64,000 nt of DNA from Hibiscus mutabilis (GCA_019671005.1 CM033712.1:73482479-73546478); one strand, 5' to 3'. Positions 25,530-38,629 are shown, numbered from the stretch's first letter. Numbers and translations are program-made. Notes: generated by a model not told the origin, from the letters alone.

Positions 25530-26210
25530 AAAAAAAAATTCATTCAGCAATTAAAGATCGAAACAAACAACAAGATCAAAAGCAACCATCACTGAGTATA
25601 GCTCGGGCTAGAGACAAAGAGGACACAACAATGGTCCAAGACAAAACAAACTGAAAAAACCTTCAGTGAAGCCGTGCATTTCAGTTGCCAGAGAAGCATC
25701 CGGTTGAAGCCATCTGAAAAACGCCAAGATGAGGATTGAAGTGTCTGACGTCTTTGCCACTGAGAATTGTCGGAATGGCGAATTTGACGACGGGTACTAA
25801 TGGAACCGATGTTAACTCCAAAGGCCTGGCAGACGAACACGACACAAAGATTGCAACAAAGGCCTTCAAACCACGTTTTCTCGTAGAGGAAAGTATGAAA
25901 AGGAACGGGAGTGGCGAAACTTGGAGGCAATAGACTAGAAGAACAACTAGAACAGGGGCACCGACTAGCTTCAAACTCGAGCACGGCTATCAGACCAGCC
26001 TTTAAGTCATGGAGAACTCCAACCCTTAGTCGAAATCCCCGACCTTCTACCACTCTGAGGCTCCGGAGGGGTAACCAAAAAACATCTGGAGAAGGAAGCT
26101 CTAAAGAAAAACAATTTGGGTCCTCCGATGAAGATATCAAACTGGAAAAGAGAGCTGAAGATCGTGATGGGATTGTCGTTGCCTGAAGAGGCCGGTGCCA
26201 TCAGAGGAAA
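25530..26210 (-). other. Unidentified less AT-rich island, possibly a deleted LINE
   Basis: About 680 bp with much higher GC than its surroundings and open frames on both strands, the longest on minus (25589-26140). The minus-strand product is Ser/Phe/Val-rich and matches no family I know. Read on minus, the unit ends in a run of T/A after a TGCTGAATGAATT-type tail, which reminds me of plant LINE 3' ends. No reverse transcriptase or endonuclease is present. Treat as unidentified. Confidence 0.3.
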
Positions 26211-27226
26211 TCTTTTTCGAGATTATAAAATAAAAGAGAAAACGGGTTTGGGAGCATTTTTGAATGGTTATCTTTCCTAACTTGAATAGCAAAATTGAAG
26301 TTCGTAGGTGGTTGCAAAGTTTTGGTTTTTAAGTTTATTTCGTGTAACTTATATCCATTGATAGTATGAAATCTTAATAAATAAGATTTTTTTAGTCTTG
26401 GTGATCAAATAATATGTGCACGCGGTATGTTTTGTAACTTTCTCTGTGTGAGAAAGTTACATATCATTGTTGTTAGAATGATTTGATTAAAAAGATTAAC
26501 AATTTTTAGTTATAATACACAATCTCTTATAGTACATCAATAAGCCAATTTCACATGATCTCGTGTTAAAATTTAGGTTGTAATTTTGGCATAGTTTCTT
26601 ATTAGAAAAGGATAGAAAATAAAAGTTGATCGAGCTTTTGCGGCAGTGAAAAATGATTAGGGATTGACAGAAGGTGTTGGGAAGTGCGGTCGTACTTTTA
26701 AAATTTTCAAATTTATATATAATTTATTAATTTTGTTTGTATTTTTTACTGGTGTTCTAATTTTATACCTCCTAAAATTTTAATATAATTTCTTAAAAGT
26801 TCTCACTCCGATTTAAAATTAGACATCCGTTCCTGCAAAGGACATCGGTTTAGTCCTAATTGACATTAAGTATCCAGATTCATTCGAACAATTCCTCCTC
26901 TTTCTCCTTATCAAAAAAATATTAAAATAAAAACTAAGATATAAACATCTATTCTAGTATGAACTTAAAATTTTGTTAATTTATTTGGGTTGATTATTCC
27001 AACTGTCTCTAAATTATGATAAATTATAATTTGGTCCTTACCTTTTAAAACATTTTAATTATATTATCAAAATATTAATACCACTCCTGTTAGGTCCCCA
27101 TTAGATATTTTATTAAATATTATTTGGTTGACATTCTAATTACATCACTTGTTTTCTTTTTCTTTCATTGTTTTTCTTTTAATCAAGCGACTAAGTAATA
27201 AAATAAGGATAATTATTTAATATACT
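26211..27226. other. AT-rich intergenic region
   Basis: No gene is seen. A stretch at about 26980-27130 resembles common dispersed plant intergenic repeats (TTTGGTCCTTA-type), but its boundaries are unclear. Confidence 0.35.
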
Positions 27227-27598
27227 AGCGGTTGAAACTTTTAGTTTCCACAAGCGTATTAATTTTAGAATTTAGAGATTCAGTTTAGGGTGTAGGGATT
27301 TAGGTTTAGTAGATTAGAATTTAGTGATTGTAAATATAATTTAGGGTTTATAGTTAAAATTTAGGGTTTGTAAGTTAAAACTTAAATCCTCAACATATTA
27401 CCATAAAACCTAAACCCTAACCTTTAAACCTTAAATCTTAACATTAACCCCTAAATTCTAACCACTACCTCTAAATTATAAACCCCTATACTTAAATCCC
27501 TAAGCCGTATACTCTAAACTGGGTCCTTAAACTATAAAACTAAAGTGCTTGTGGAAACAAAAATAAAACATTTAATCATAAAAGTTTTCACAAACGCT
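27227..27598. mobile_element. Foldback MITE built of TTTAGGG-like degenerate arms
   Basis: About 372 bp. The left arm begins AGCGGTTGAAACTTTT and, read on minus, the right end begins AGCGTTTGTGAAAACTTTT. Both then share GTTTCCACAAGC followed by degenerate TTTAGGGTTTA / TAAACCCTAAA arms. The complete unit is a long imperfect inverted repeat with no coding potential. A target duplication is not obvious. Confidence 0.6.
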
Positions 27599-28419
27599 TT
27601 TACATAATCATTTAAAAATGAAATGGATTACTTGTTTTTGACGATTTTAAATTTACGAGATATTCTTTAAAATTATTTTCATTATTGTGATTTCAGCATG
27701 GTACAAAGATGATAAAATGATTTTTTTTTCCTTTTTACTCTGCCGTTTTATTTTTGTGAATACTATTTAGAATGATTGATGAATCAAAAAATTTTAATTG
27801 AACTTATTATTTCAATTAATATTTTTGCTTATTCCCCTTTCGTTTAAAAATTAAAATTTGGATAAGTGCTTTTATAAACGTATGTATAAAAGAACATATT
27901 TCATTTGCTCAAACATTATTTTTTTCCCAAAAAAGTTATAAATTTGTTTTTCTATAATTATTTTCGAGTATAAGTTAATAAATTTGTTATATTTTAAATA
28001 TAGATAAATTTATATACACTTACAAATTAAATTGTTTGGACTTGAATTTCTTAAATAGAATATATCGATCTTTTATCTGGACCATTCCTTATATCTTAGA
28101 AAAATATTAAATAATTTAAAAGGCGTGACAACAAGTTAAATATACAATTTTTTTTAATAAAGTGTTATGTGGGAAGGCTTTTCTATGTTTTGATGATTTT
28201 ATTTGTATTTGTTTTTTCGGATAAATTTTATAATTAATATTTGTATTATGCATAAATAATAGTTTAGTTCATGTATTTTAGTTTGATTATTCTTATTTCT
28301 TACATTTTTTGAAATTTTGAAATTTTAATTCTAATAGTAATTGTAATCATGAAATTCTATCAATAACTTTTATATTATCTTTTATAGGAGGAACAAAACT
28401 TAATTTGAAAAAATTAAAA
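27599..28419. other. AT-rich intergenic region
   Basis: No recognisable gene or bounded repeat. Confidence 0.35.
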
Positions 28420-28790
28420 TTTTCGACTTGACTTGATTCAAATCGAAATTTTATAAAGTCGATTCGAATAATTTAATTTTTTTAGTAATTAACGGATCAA
28501 TTTTTAAGTTCAAGTCGAGTCTACCAAGTCTGCATGATATATGTATATTGCATATGTGGAAAAGTATTAAAGAATCATATATGTATATCGTATATAGTTA
28601 TAGTAAGTCGTTTAAATTAAAATCAATTAGTATCACAACATTATAAATGTTTTACAATTAAATTTGAATAAAAACTCGAATAATTTGACTCAAATATTTT
28701 TTAAATAAAATTTGAGTTATAAAATTTGACCCGTCAATTCAATTAACTCAAAATTCTTTGACTCGCTTTCACTCAATTCAATGCTCACCC
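28420..28790. repeat. Dispersed AT-rich element, copy 2, uninterrupted
   Basis: A relative of the element at 23465-24437 in the same orientation, ending in the same ATGCTCACCC (28781-28790). It has no nested insertion at the corresponding place (near 28535-28550), so it serves as the empty-site reference for the nested element. Confidence 0.55.
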
Positions 28791-28976
28791 TTAATTTAAA
28801 AAAATATTTTTATTGTTCGAATCAAAATTCAAAATTAAAAAATTTAAAATAAAATAAACTACGATTAATTAATTTATATTACATAGACTAAATATACAAC
28901 TTAAAATATAGATACCAACCATAGACTTTGACCATTCACTCCCTCATTTGCCAAGTAAATTGGAGTTGGATATTAC

Positions 28977-28984
28977 TATAAAAG
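28977..28984 (+). promoter_or_regulatory. TATA box of the CYP89A locus
   Basis: TATAAAAG lies 81 bp upstream of the ATG at 29065, giving an expected start of transcription near 29010 and a leader of about 55 nt. The core promoter looks intact although the coding sequence is interrupted. Confidence 0.6.
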
Positions 28985-29064
28985 CACTAATAAAATTCAA
29001 AACCAAAACCTCAAACTTCCATTTTTATCACTAAAAAGCTTGAAACTTTACCCTCTAAAAAAAT

Positions 29065-30591
29065 ATGGAAACTTGGTTCATCATCTTCCTCACAATCTCC
29101 ATTCCTCTTCTCCTCAAAGCTTTCTTCAACCTCTTCTCCCCTCCCAAAACCCTCCCTCCGTCTCCTCCCACTCTCCCCATCATCGGAAACTTCTTATTGC
29201 TCCGACAACCCTTTTTGCAAATCGAACAAACCATCCGCCGCCTCCGCCCGACTCTCGGCCCTATCCTCACTCTCCACCTCGGTCCACGCCCTTCCATCTT
29301 CATCTTCGATCGTTCTTTAGCTCACCAAGCTTTGATCCAGAATGGTTCGTTGTTTTCCGACCGACCCAAATCTCTCCCCTCCAACAAGATCATGAACAGC
29401 AACCAACATAGCATAAACTCCGGCTCGTACGGTCCTTTATGGCGGCTTTTACGGCGGAATTTGACTTCGGAGATCCTCCATCCGTCGCGGGTGAAGTCGT
29501 ACGCCCATGCAAGGAAATGGGTTTTAGATATTCTCTTAAATGGTTTACAACAGAAGGTTGAGAGTGGTGATCCGGTTGAGGTTCTGGTTCATTTCCGACA
29601 TGCCATTTTGTGCTAGCTGGGTTTGATGTGTTTTGGCGATAAACTCGGTGAAGAACAGATTAAAGAGATCGGAGCTGTTCAGAGAAGGGTGTTGACTGGT
29701 TTCGGAAGATTCAGATTGATTAACTTTTGGCCTCGAATCACCAAGGTTTTGCTTCGGAATCAATGGAACCAGTTGTTTCAGCTCCGGAATGATCTTGAAA
29801 ACGTGATGATTCCATTGATAAGAGCTCGAAAGGAAGCTAAAGGAGACGGTTCCGGTTCTGATTCCGTGTTGGCATATGTCGATACTCTGTTCGATTTGGA
29901 ATTACCGAACGAGAAAAGGAAACTCAGCGAGAAAGAGATTGTTACATTGGCATCCGAGTTCATCAATGCCGGCACCGATACAACAGCAACCGCTCTACAA
30001 TGGATCATGGCGAATTTGGTGAAACACAGTCGAATCCAAGATCGATTATTTGCCGAAATTGAAGGTGTTATAGGAGATGTTAATGCAGAAGAGATCAAAC
30101 AAGATGATCTGCAAAAGATGCCTTACTTGAAAGCTGTGGTTTTAGAAGGGTTAAGAAGGCACCCACCTGCACACTTTGTGCTGCCTCATTGCGTGACGGA
30201 AGACACCGTCTTGGGAGGTTACTTGATCCCCAAGAAAGAGGTTGTCAACTTTATGGTGGCCGATATCGGGTGGGATCCGACGGTGTGGGAGGAGCCTATG
30301 GAATTCAATCCCGAGAGGTTCATGGCTGGTGGTGATGGGGAAGTGTGTGACATAACAGGGAGCAGGGAGATCAAGATGATGCCTTTTGGTGTTGGGAGGA
30401 GGATTTGCCCCGGACTTGGCTTGGCCTTGCTTCATCTTGAGTATTTTGTGGCTAATTTGGTTTGGAGATTTGAATGGACTGCCATGGATGGAGATGAGAT
30501 TAGCTTGGAGGAGAAGATGGAGTTTTTAATTGTGATGAAAACTCCATTGAAGGCAGATATCACACCTAGGAAGAGAGGAGTTTTCACTTGA
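29065..30591 (+). pseudogene. CYP89A: CYP89A-family cytochrome P450 with one internal TAG
   Basis: Intron-less frame of 509 codons, full family length, broken only by TAG at 29614-29616 (codon 184). Both sides are in the same frame. Seen: N-terminal membrane anchor (about residues 1-22), hinge LPPSPPTLPIIGN, I-helix AGTDTTATALQW, K-helix EGLR, PERF motif FNPERF and heme loop PFGVGRRICPG. P450s of this family are ER-bound monooxygenases; Arabidopsis CYP89A9 acts on chlorophyll catabolites in senescence, but the substrate here cannot be told. The codon before TAG is TGC and the codon after is CTG. From memory, relatives have a Leu pair here, so a TTG-to-TAG change is the simplest explanation. 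An ATG at 29623 could only give a fragment without the membrane anchor and B/C region. Confidence 0.9.
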
Positions 30592-31122
30592 TTTTTTCAA
30601 CTTAAAATATTGAATTGGTGTAGCAATCTTGTGAATTTAGTCTTTAGTGGTGCCCTTGTGGTGTTGTATGAATCCTTCCTTTTTAACTCCTGAACTTATT
30701 ATATTTTTAAGTACTTTTCATTGACTGTATCAATTCATTTAATAAGGAATTAATAGGTACTGATGGTGCATTTTTTAGCATACCTAGTCGTTTACTTTTA
30801 CTTATGTAACAAGTTCAATGATTAGTTCTTTGTGTTTTGTTGGCTTATATCAGAAAAACAGAACAATAAGAATAGAAATTTTCCGTCCTTTTTCGGTACC
30901 ACTGTTTATGCTACATTCTAAAAATTTATATTTAGGGTTCAAGGTTAAGATTTAGGGTTAGAGTTTAGATAATTTGGGATATGGTGTATTTTTAGGATTT
31001 ATGATTTAAAGTTTATGATTTAGAATTTAAGGTTATAACTTAGAATTTAATCTTTTAGTGTTGATACATAAAAAGAAAGAGAACCGAAAAGGAGCAGATA
31101 ATTTTTGTTTGAAAAATACACC
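30592..31122. other. 3' flank of the P450 and AT-rich spacer
   Basis: Includes a short degenerate TTTAGGGTT-type stretch (about 30930-31050) like half of the foldback MITE at 27227. No gene is seen. Confidence 0.4.
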
Positions 31123-31497
31123 TTACAAGACCACTTCTAATACCACAACAAGGTAATACAAAGACAAAGGAAACATAACTAAACTAATCAAAACCACCCG
31201 TTTTCCGGACCAAGTTTGCCAAACAAAGGGACTGAGAGGAAGTGGATGATCTACGCTTGTGTATTTGCTTCTTTTTTTGAGTAATTGTGTATTTGCTTCC
31301 AGTCTAGATAAATGGGTACTCTCCAAGAACACATTTGGTATGCATAGCATTGTCACAGGTTTTACAATGATAAAACCATTTATGTGAATTTCTTCTTTCT
31401 TCACAAATGTCGCACTAATGTCGTAGCGGATAGTCATCACCGTTTCGATAAATAAGTGCAAGAGAATGTTGATCGCACTTATGCCACGCAGTGCGCG
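31123..31497 (-). pseudogene. DC1 protein copy A, 3' remnant left of the retrotransposon
   Basis: The minus strand reads HKCDQHSLALIYRNGDDYPLRH then a TAG, then CDICEE..., KTCDNAMHTKCVLGEYPFI, another TAG and TGSKYT. It aligns residue for residue with copy B at about 45090-45290, apart from small changes. DC1 modules are Cys/His zinc-binding repeats found in plant signalling proteins. This piece continues the part at 43935-44470, from which it is separated by the 12.4 kb insertion. The two in-frame stops are additional damage beyond the insertion. Confidence 0.85.
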
Positions 31498-34400
31498 TGT
31501 AACACCTCCTACCCAGGCTAGTAGGAACCCGGTTCGGGAGAGTTACTTATCAAGCAAGCAAGGCAAGAACATAGACAACACAAGAACAATACAAGCAATT
31601 CAAGAACAGGAATACATTCATACTTACTTAGCTAACAAGTAAGCTCTCTTTTGATTCATATTCAACCTAAGGCATTCGATCTAGGCACCAACTATCTTCT
31701 TTTAAACTTACATTACAAGTTTCTACTTACATGATTCATGTATTACAACATTCAATCTATTATAACCCATCATATTCGAATGACCTTAGTGTAACATGCT
31801 TCCAATTCAATTCATTGTTCCTTGGCTTTATATTCATGTACATCTTATACTTAATTTACTAACATGATCATTGAACATTCAATTTACATGTATCTAGTTC
31901 CTTTCCATTTCCATACCTAACCATTCGGCCATTTACACAAACATACTACAAAGCATGAAACTAGTTCATTCAAGTCTTATTCTAGTCTTAAGCATTCGGC
32001 AAACATCCTATACAAGCATAGATAACATATACATCAAGGTATATTTACATACAAGTGACCCTTTAGGTCCAAGTCATTCGAATGGGAGACAATCAATCAT
32101 GTTTCATCACATTCTACTTTCATTTCAAGCAAGACATGTATACTAAACAAGACATTCATTTGTTTCAAGATATACTAGATCAATATTAGATCATTTCATT
32201 CTTAAATCACCATATGCACAGTCAATACCATTCATTACATGTAATCTAAGTTCATTACATACTCATTACTAGATACATAACATTGTAGGCCCATCAAACA
32301 TTGTATACAAGCTTTAAAAATGCATGTTCAAGCTAACTATGTACAATCTAGTGCCACCATTCTAGGAGATATACAAAACAAATATGAAATCATACTTAGG
32401 AAAACTTGTGTCTTGCTTCTTGTTCAACGTAACAACCTTCAAGATCAAGCAAACTCGTATCATTTATCCTATAGTTGGGAAGAATGAAAACGAGAGTGAT
32501 AAGTACAAAAATGTACTTAGTGAGGTAGTAGCTAGTCTAACCATTTGTTATTTCAAGTTTCATGTCTTTTAATCAAGTATAGACCTAGCTAAGGCTTTCA
32601 AGCATTAGAGTGATTTTAACTAGGATTTCAAGCATTAAGTTTATCCTATCTAAGGATATCAAGCAATCAAGATAATCCTAATTAAGGATTCAAGCATTCG
32701 ACCATCAAGCTACAAGTAACAAGAATTCATACTTCATGAATCAAGCATACATGCTTGCAAAATAAGAAATCAAAGAGTCATGCTTTCAAGTCAAGTAACA
32801 TACATGTTCATGGCATTCAAGACAAGTATCATGTATTATTGGATTGTTATTACAATTGTTATTCATTAAACAACCCCCTTGGTACTTAGTTTGTATAGGT
32901 AATCGAGTCTCCAACCAACTGTCACCACAAGATGCACCGTAGTGCTGGTCAACCCTCCTATTGTCGCCAAAGACCACATATGTACCCTCCGTCTGTCGCC
33001 AAATAGGGGCTTTAGCCCTGGACCATAGTTCACCCTTACACAATGAGCTATAGACTCTAAGGCATGCCCTTCTACCTAGTCCAACTAGCTACCAAGGTTG
33101 TTCGATTTACCATTTATTCAAGTGTTTCAATATCAAGTTCATGTCATATTAGGCCTTAGGCCATTGAGCCATAGCTCACATATCAAGTAGTTTTATGTTT
33201 CATTTCATCAAGATGAGAAAATGTCTCAAGCAAGTCCTCAACAATCAATCACATTGCATCATAACACATACAAGCATCCATGTTATCACATAATCATACT
33301 TAAGTATTCGATTGGATCATGTATACAAGGCTAGGATCATGTTTCATGTATTACTTTAGTTATCATTCCCTTATTAGGTCAATTTTATAATTAGATTCAT
33401 TTATCATGTCAAGAATGTAACAAAAATACATTTGTTAGGACCTAGTCCTAACCGTAGATGTAACTACACTCACAATACTCCAAGCTAGCTAGTCTTGGAT
33501 CCACACTCCTTTGTTCTTGGCTTTAGATTGTTCCAATCTTTCATCTTCCACCAAGTTCAATCCTGGTTCTAACACATTACAAGCAAACACATATCAAGAC
33601 AAGTTCACAAAGTCATTCAATTCAAGACAATGTCTTTAAATCAAGCAATGCTACAAGCATATAATATTCACATATTGGGCAGCATACTCATGTGCATTTT
33701 CCATTACACTTAACTATACTTTTCTACATTCTAGTTCATTTAAAACAAGGCATAATCAAAGGCTCAAAACTGTTTACAAGACAATTTACAAAATGCCACA
33801 AAACAATGTGCATTTGCCTATACAGTTGCTGCCAGAAAGCTTGCACTCTAGCCACTTAATCATGCATAACTTTCATTCCGTACGTCAGAATTTCAATTGG
33901 TTTACAGATTTGGAAATCTAACAAAATTGTCTTTATGACCATATAAGGCTTGCATTTTAGTTCTTTGCCAATTAATACAGTTTTTAACTTAAAGACAGGG
34001 CATTTTGCTTTACTGAGCAGTTTGCACAGTCTCTAGTATTTCTTCTCTACATTTCAGTATACAACCCAGAGTTCAGTTATATTTTCTCCTAGTGAATTTA
34101 GACATACCAAGGTGTTGTCCATAAAAATTTCAGCCTTAAATTCATTATACACAATTTATAGTAATTTTTCAAAGTCACTACCCAGAACAGAGCATTCTGG
34201 GCATATTATACTAGGTTGGATTTCTAGCTTCTTAACTCATTTTAGCAAGGTCCTAACATGACAATTCCATTCATTATCATGTTAATACATGTCTAGGCCA
34301 TCATAATTCACCTAGAAATGTTCTTAAAACAGGGCATAATCATGTTGAACCTAGTTTGATCTATTTGATCACATTTACACATTCAATTAATCAACTAGGC

Positions 34401-35195
34401 AGTCCATTACCTAATTTAACTAGTTCAATTAGGTGTAGTAATTTTCCAGCAAGTTGTCCATTCAATTCAATCTTCATTTTAACCAGAAACATGATCAAAA
34501 TAGGGTTGTATGTTCATTTAACATGTTTACACAATTTCTCAATCAAAACAGTCATTAATCAAGACTGTTTTCAATCATGTTCATATTTCTCAAATTTCTA
34601 GCAACTACATATATATTTCATTAGCAATTTAGCTACTAGCATTCAATTTCCAAGTTATAAGTGAAGCTAGCATAAACCTAACATGCATAACAATCATTCA
34701 ATTCAATTTACACAACAAGAACATCATCAATAACTCATTCAAACAAGTTGCTAGGGAGAAAAGATTTAGAATCCACTTACAATCTTCCTAGCTATTCAAT
34801 TTTCATGAAATTGTGATCTCATGCAAGCTTTTTTCCTCTCAAAAATGGTGATTTCTCTTCCTAGATGGATGAAGAGTAGAATTCGGCCAAGGTGGAGAAG
34901 ATGATAGCAAGATGGCCACTTGGCCAATGTGTTATTACATGGCTTAGCTATTTGCCTCCACTTGGCAAATTTTGGTCTAATTGCTTCATAAATCCTTAAT
35001 TACTCATCCTTATTGCATGCAATTCTACATTTACAATTTGTTATTATTTGATCATTTATGATTATGCTACTTCTTTAGTAATCCATCTAATTTAGTCACC
35101 AGCTTTAATCAATTCTTCTAATTTGTAGATTGTTTGTACAATTACACTATAATTAGTTTCTAACAAGTTACTAGGCCATGATTTAAGGTATTACA
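31498..35195 (-). repeat. Left LTR (3' LTR in element orientation), 3,698 bp
   Basis: Unusually long LTR with no coding sequence. In sampled stretches it differs from the other LTR at roughly one base in twenty, plus small indels. Confidence 0.93.
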
Positions 35196-35210
35196 ATTCT
35201 CCCCCTTAAG
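35196..35210 (-). promoter_or_regulatory. Polypurine tract
   Basis: On the minus strand CTTAAGGGGGAGAAT immediately precedes the 3' LTR, where second-strand DNA synthesis is primed in LTR retrotransposons. Confidence 0.75.
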
Positions 35211-35564
35211 ATTAATTCGTCCTCGAATTTACCTGAATCAAATAGTGAGGATATTGCTTCTTCACGATTTCTTCAGATGTTGCCTCTTCAACCTTGTGAT
35301 TTCTCCACAAGACTTTGACAAGAGGAACATTCTTGTTTCGAAGTCTTCTGACTTCCTTGTCAAGTATCTAAATAGGCTCTTCTTCATATGATAAATTAGG
35401 ATTCAATTCCACTTCTTCGGGTTCAAGAACATGAGATGGGTCAGACGATATCTTCGGAGCACGGAAACATGGAAGACATTAAGGATCTTATCGAATTCAC
35501 TGGGAAGTGCCAATCGATAAGCCACTGGACCAATCCTTTTAATGATTTCAAATGGTCTGATAAA

Positions 35565-36488
35565 TCAAAAGCTGAGCTTTCTTTTTCTTCCGAATTTGAA
35601 GACTTTTTGCCAAGGAGAAACTTTGAGGAAGACCTTGTCTCCAACATTGTATTGGATGTCTCTCATTTTCAAGTCAGCATAAGCTTTTTGCCTATTGAAA
35701 GCTTCCTTTAATCGATCATGAATAATCTTCACTTGTTCTTCAGTTTCTCTGAGCAATCGAGGTTCTAAAACATTGCTTTCTCCCAATTCAGACCAGCACA
35801 AGAGAGTTCTACATCTTCTTCCATATAGAGCTTCAAAGGAAGCCATCTGAATAGATGTCTGATAGCTATTGTTATAAGCAAACTCTACTAGGGGTAGAGA
35901 TTTCTCCCAATTCTTTTCGAAGTCTATAACACAAACACGTAGCATATCTTTGAGTACTCGAATGATTCTTTCAGATTTTCCATCTGATTGAGGATGAAAG
36001 GCTGCACTAAGATGCACTTTAGCCCCTAGAGCCTTCTACAAAGAATTCCAGAATCGAGAAGCAAATCTAGGGTCACGATAAGAGATTATAGCTGTAGGTA
36101 CACTGTGTAATCGAATCACTTCATGGATGTATAGCTCGTCTAAGGTTTCCAAGCTCATGTTCATTCGAACATGGATGAAGTGAGTAGACTTTGTGAATCT
36201 ATCAACAATCACCTATACATCATCATTCTTTCTTGGAGAGGAAGGAAGACCAGTAACAGAATCCATTGTAATCTGATCCCATTTTCACTGAGGGAATTCG
36301 ATAGGTTGGAGCAATCTAATAGAGACTTGATGCTCAGCTTTAACCCTTTGACAAGTTAGACACTTCGATACGAAGTCTGTGATAGCCAATTTCATACCCG
36401 GCCACCAGTACAGTGGCTTTAGATCTTTGTACATCTTAACTGATCCTGGGTGAATCGAGAAAGATCTTTGGTGAGCTTCTTGTAGCAT
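35565..36488 (-). pseudogene. Retrotransposon integrase remnant
   Basis: Two open pieces. 36285-36488 has the zinc-binding His-x-His/Cys-x2-Cys region (HPGSVKMYKDL, CLTCQ). 35565-36017 has the end of the catalytic core (FHPQSDGKSERI) and the C-terminal part (ALYGRRCRT, KAYADLKMRDIQY). The intervening core is broken by stops and shifts. The downstream C-terminal region extends to about 35215. Confidence 0.85.
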
Positions 36489-36836
36489 TTCTTGTTGTAG
36501 TTCCTCATTGTTAGGAACACATACTCTATCCTTGAAATAGAGGAGTCCATTTGACTTGAGGAAGAAGTCAGAATTAGACTTAGAGTCTAGCTTGGATATG
36601 ATATTTTAAAGATCTGGATCAATTTGTTGGAGTTCTTTAATTCTCGAGATCAAACTAGATTGAACTTGAAGTTCAGACAAGAATTTCCATCATTTGGATA
36701 AACGGAAATGAGCATTGATAGTCAAGGAAGCTACAAATGAAAGAACAAGATCATTAAGGTAAACTTTTTGAGTAGTTACTTGTAAGACAAGTAAGGTATT
36801 CAAATGGCTTACTTGTGATCTAAGTAAGTTCAAATT

Positions 36837-38262
36837 CTATTGAAATATTCTAGAATTTAGATTTAGGGGTTTACCTAAGTATGGTCTGCGACTAAGGGCA
36901 TTAACAACCACGTTTGCTTTCCCCGAATGGTAGTGGATAACCAAATCGTAATATTTAAGCAATTCTAGCCATCTTCTTTGTCTCAAATTCAAATCTTTCT
37001 GAGTCAGGAGGTATTTGAGACTCTTGTGGTCTGTGAACATGTTACATTTCTCCCCGTACATGTAATGTTTCCAAATTTTGGGAGCAAACACGATAGCTGT
37101 CAATTCTAGATTGTGTGTTGGATAGTTTGACTCGTGTGGTTTCAGTTGCCTTGAAGTGTAAGCTACCACTTTTCCATCTTGCATTAGGACACATCCTAGT
37201 CCTAAATGAGATGCATCACTATAGACAGTGAATTCTTTTCCTGATTTTGGTTGGATAAGAACTGGAGCATGAGTCGGGGCTTGTTTAAGTTGATCGAAGC
37301 TTCGTTGTTGGTTCTTCGACCAAACAAAAGGCGTATCTTTGCGAGTTGGTTTAGTCAAGCTTGTGGCAATGGATGAAAATCCCTTAACAAATCGCCGATA
37401 ATACCCGGCTAAACTAAGAAAGCTTATAATTTCACCAACATTCCTCGGAGGTCTCCAATCCATGATGGATCAAATTTTGCTCGGGTCTACTTTAATTCCT
37501 TCTGCCAAGATGACATTGCCAAGGAACGAGACTTTCGATAGCCAAAATTCACACTCAGAGAACTTTGTGAACAATTGATGTTCTCGAAAAGTTTGCAATA
37601 CAATTCGAAGGTGTTCGAAGTGTTCTTCCTTATTTCGAGAATACACCAAGATGTCATCGATGAAGACGACCACAAACTTGTCAAGAAATGGCTTGAATAC
37701 ACGGTTCATAAGATCCATGAAAGTAGCCAAAGCATTCGTCAACCCGAATGGCATTACAAGGAATTTGAAGTGGCCATATCGAGTACGAAAGGCTGTCTTG
37801 GCATACTTTCTTCCTTTACCCTCATTTGATAGTATCCCGATCGAAGATCGATCTTTGATAATACCGAAGCATCATTGAGTTGATCGAAGAGATCTTCTAT
37901 CCTTGGGAGAGGATACCGATTCTTGATAGTAAGCTTGTTCAATTGTCTGTAGTCAATACAGAGTCTCATAGTCTCGTCTTTCTTTTTCACGAACAAGACT
38001 GAAACACCCTAGGGGGACGAGCTAGGCCGAATAAACCTTTGTCTTGTAGCTCTTAGAGTTGCTTCTTGAGTTCTTTCAATTCAACAAGTGCCATTCGATA
38101 AGGTTTGATGGACACCGGAGTTGTTCCAGGTTGAACTTCAATCCCGAACTCTACTTCTCTAGTTGGAGGGAGACCAGAGAGTTCTTCGAAAAAAACATCA
38201 ATGAATTCAGATACAATTGACATACTAGGTAATTTGAATTCAAGTTCATCTTGTAAGACCAT
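36837..38262 (-). pseudogene. Retrotransposon reverse transcriptase-RNase H remnant
   Basis: Segments in order on minus: LPPTREVEFGIEVQPGTTPV (about 38180), RLCIDYRQLNKLTIKN (about 37950), the polymerase core VVVFIDDILVYSR (about 37650), then RNase H with FTVYSDASHLGLGCVLMQDG and FTDHKSLKYLLTQ. A TGA at 37470-37472 separates RT from RNase H in the same frame, and the RT itself is in two pieces around 37754-38053. Confidence 0.92.
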
Positions 38263-38315
38263 AGTAGCAAAGATTGAGGTCGGTTTTCTATCAATTAGGA
38301 GGATTGATTCTTTTC

Positions 38316-38609
38316 CTAAACACGGAGATACAGTCTCCTATTTTGGCAATCTATCCAAGCTTCATGTTTGCTTAACCAATCTAGTCCTAACACTAGATCG
38401 AATTCACAAGAAGACAAGACATAAAGGTCCATAGGAAAAGGTACATTTCGAATGCTTATAGGACATTGCTTGCAAATGAAGTTAATAGGCATATTTCCTC
38501 CTATAGGGTTCGAAACTACAAGGCTAGTTTTAACAAGTTCAAGTTTTAAGTTTAACATAGCAATCAAAGAAAAATATACAAAAGAGTGGGTAGATCCCGA
38601 ATCAATCAA
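38316..38609 (-). pseudogene. Retrotransposon aspartic protease remnant
   Basis: Contains the catalytic motif DSGSTHSF and the LGLDWLSKHEAWIDC segment typical of gypsy retropepsins. The frame is open here but not continuous with gag or RT. Confidence 0.85.
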
Positions 38610-38629
38610 AGCATATGCAGGACTTGAAT

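Noticed and set aside
27280..27540. Interstitial telomere repeat
   Set aside because: The TTTAGGG/CCCTAAA units are degenerate and arranged as two inverted arms of one bounded element, not as a tandem array.
30930..31050. Second full foldback MITE
   Set aside because: Only one arm of TTTAGGG-like sequence is visible and no inverted partner was found.
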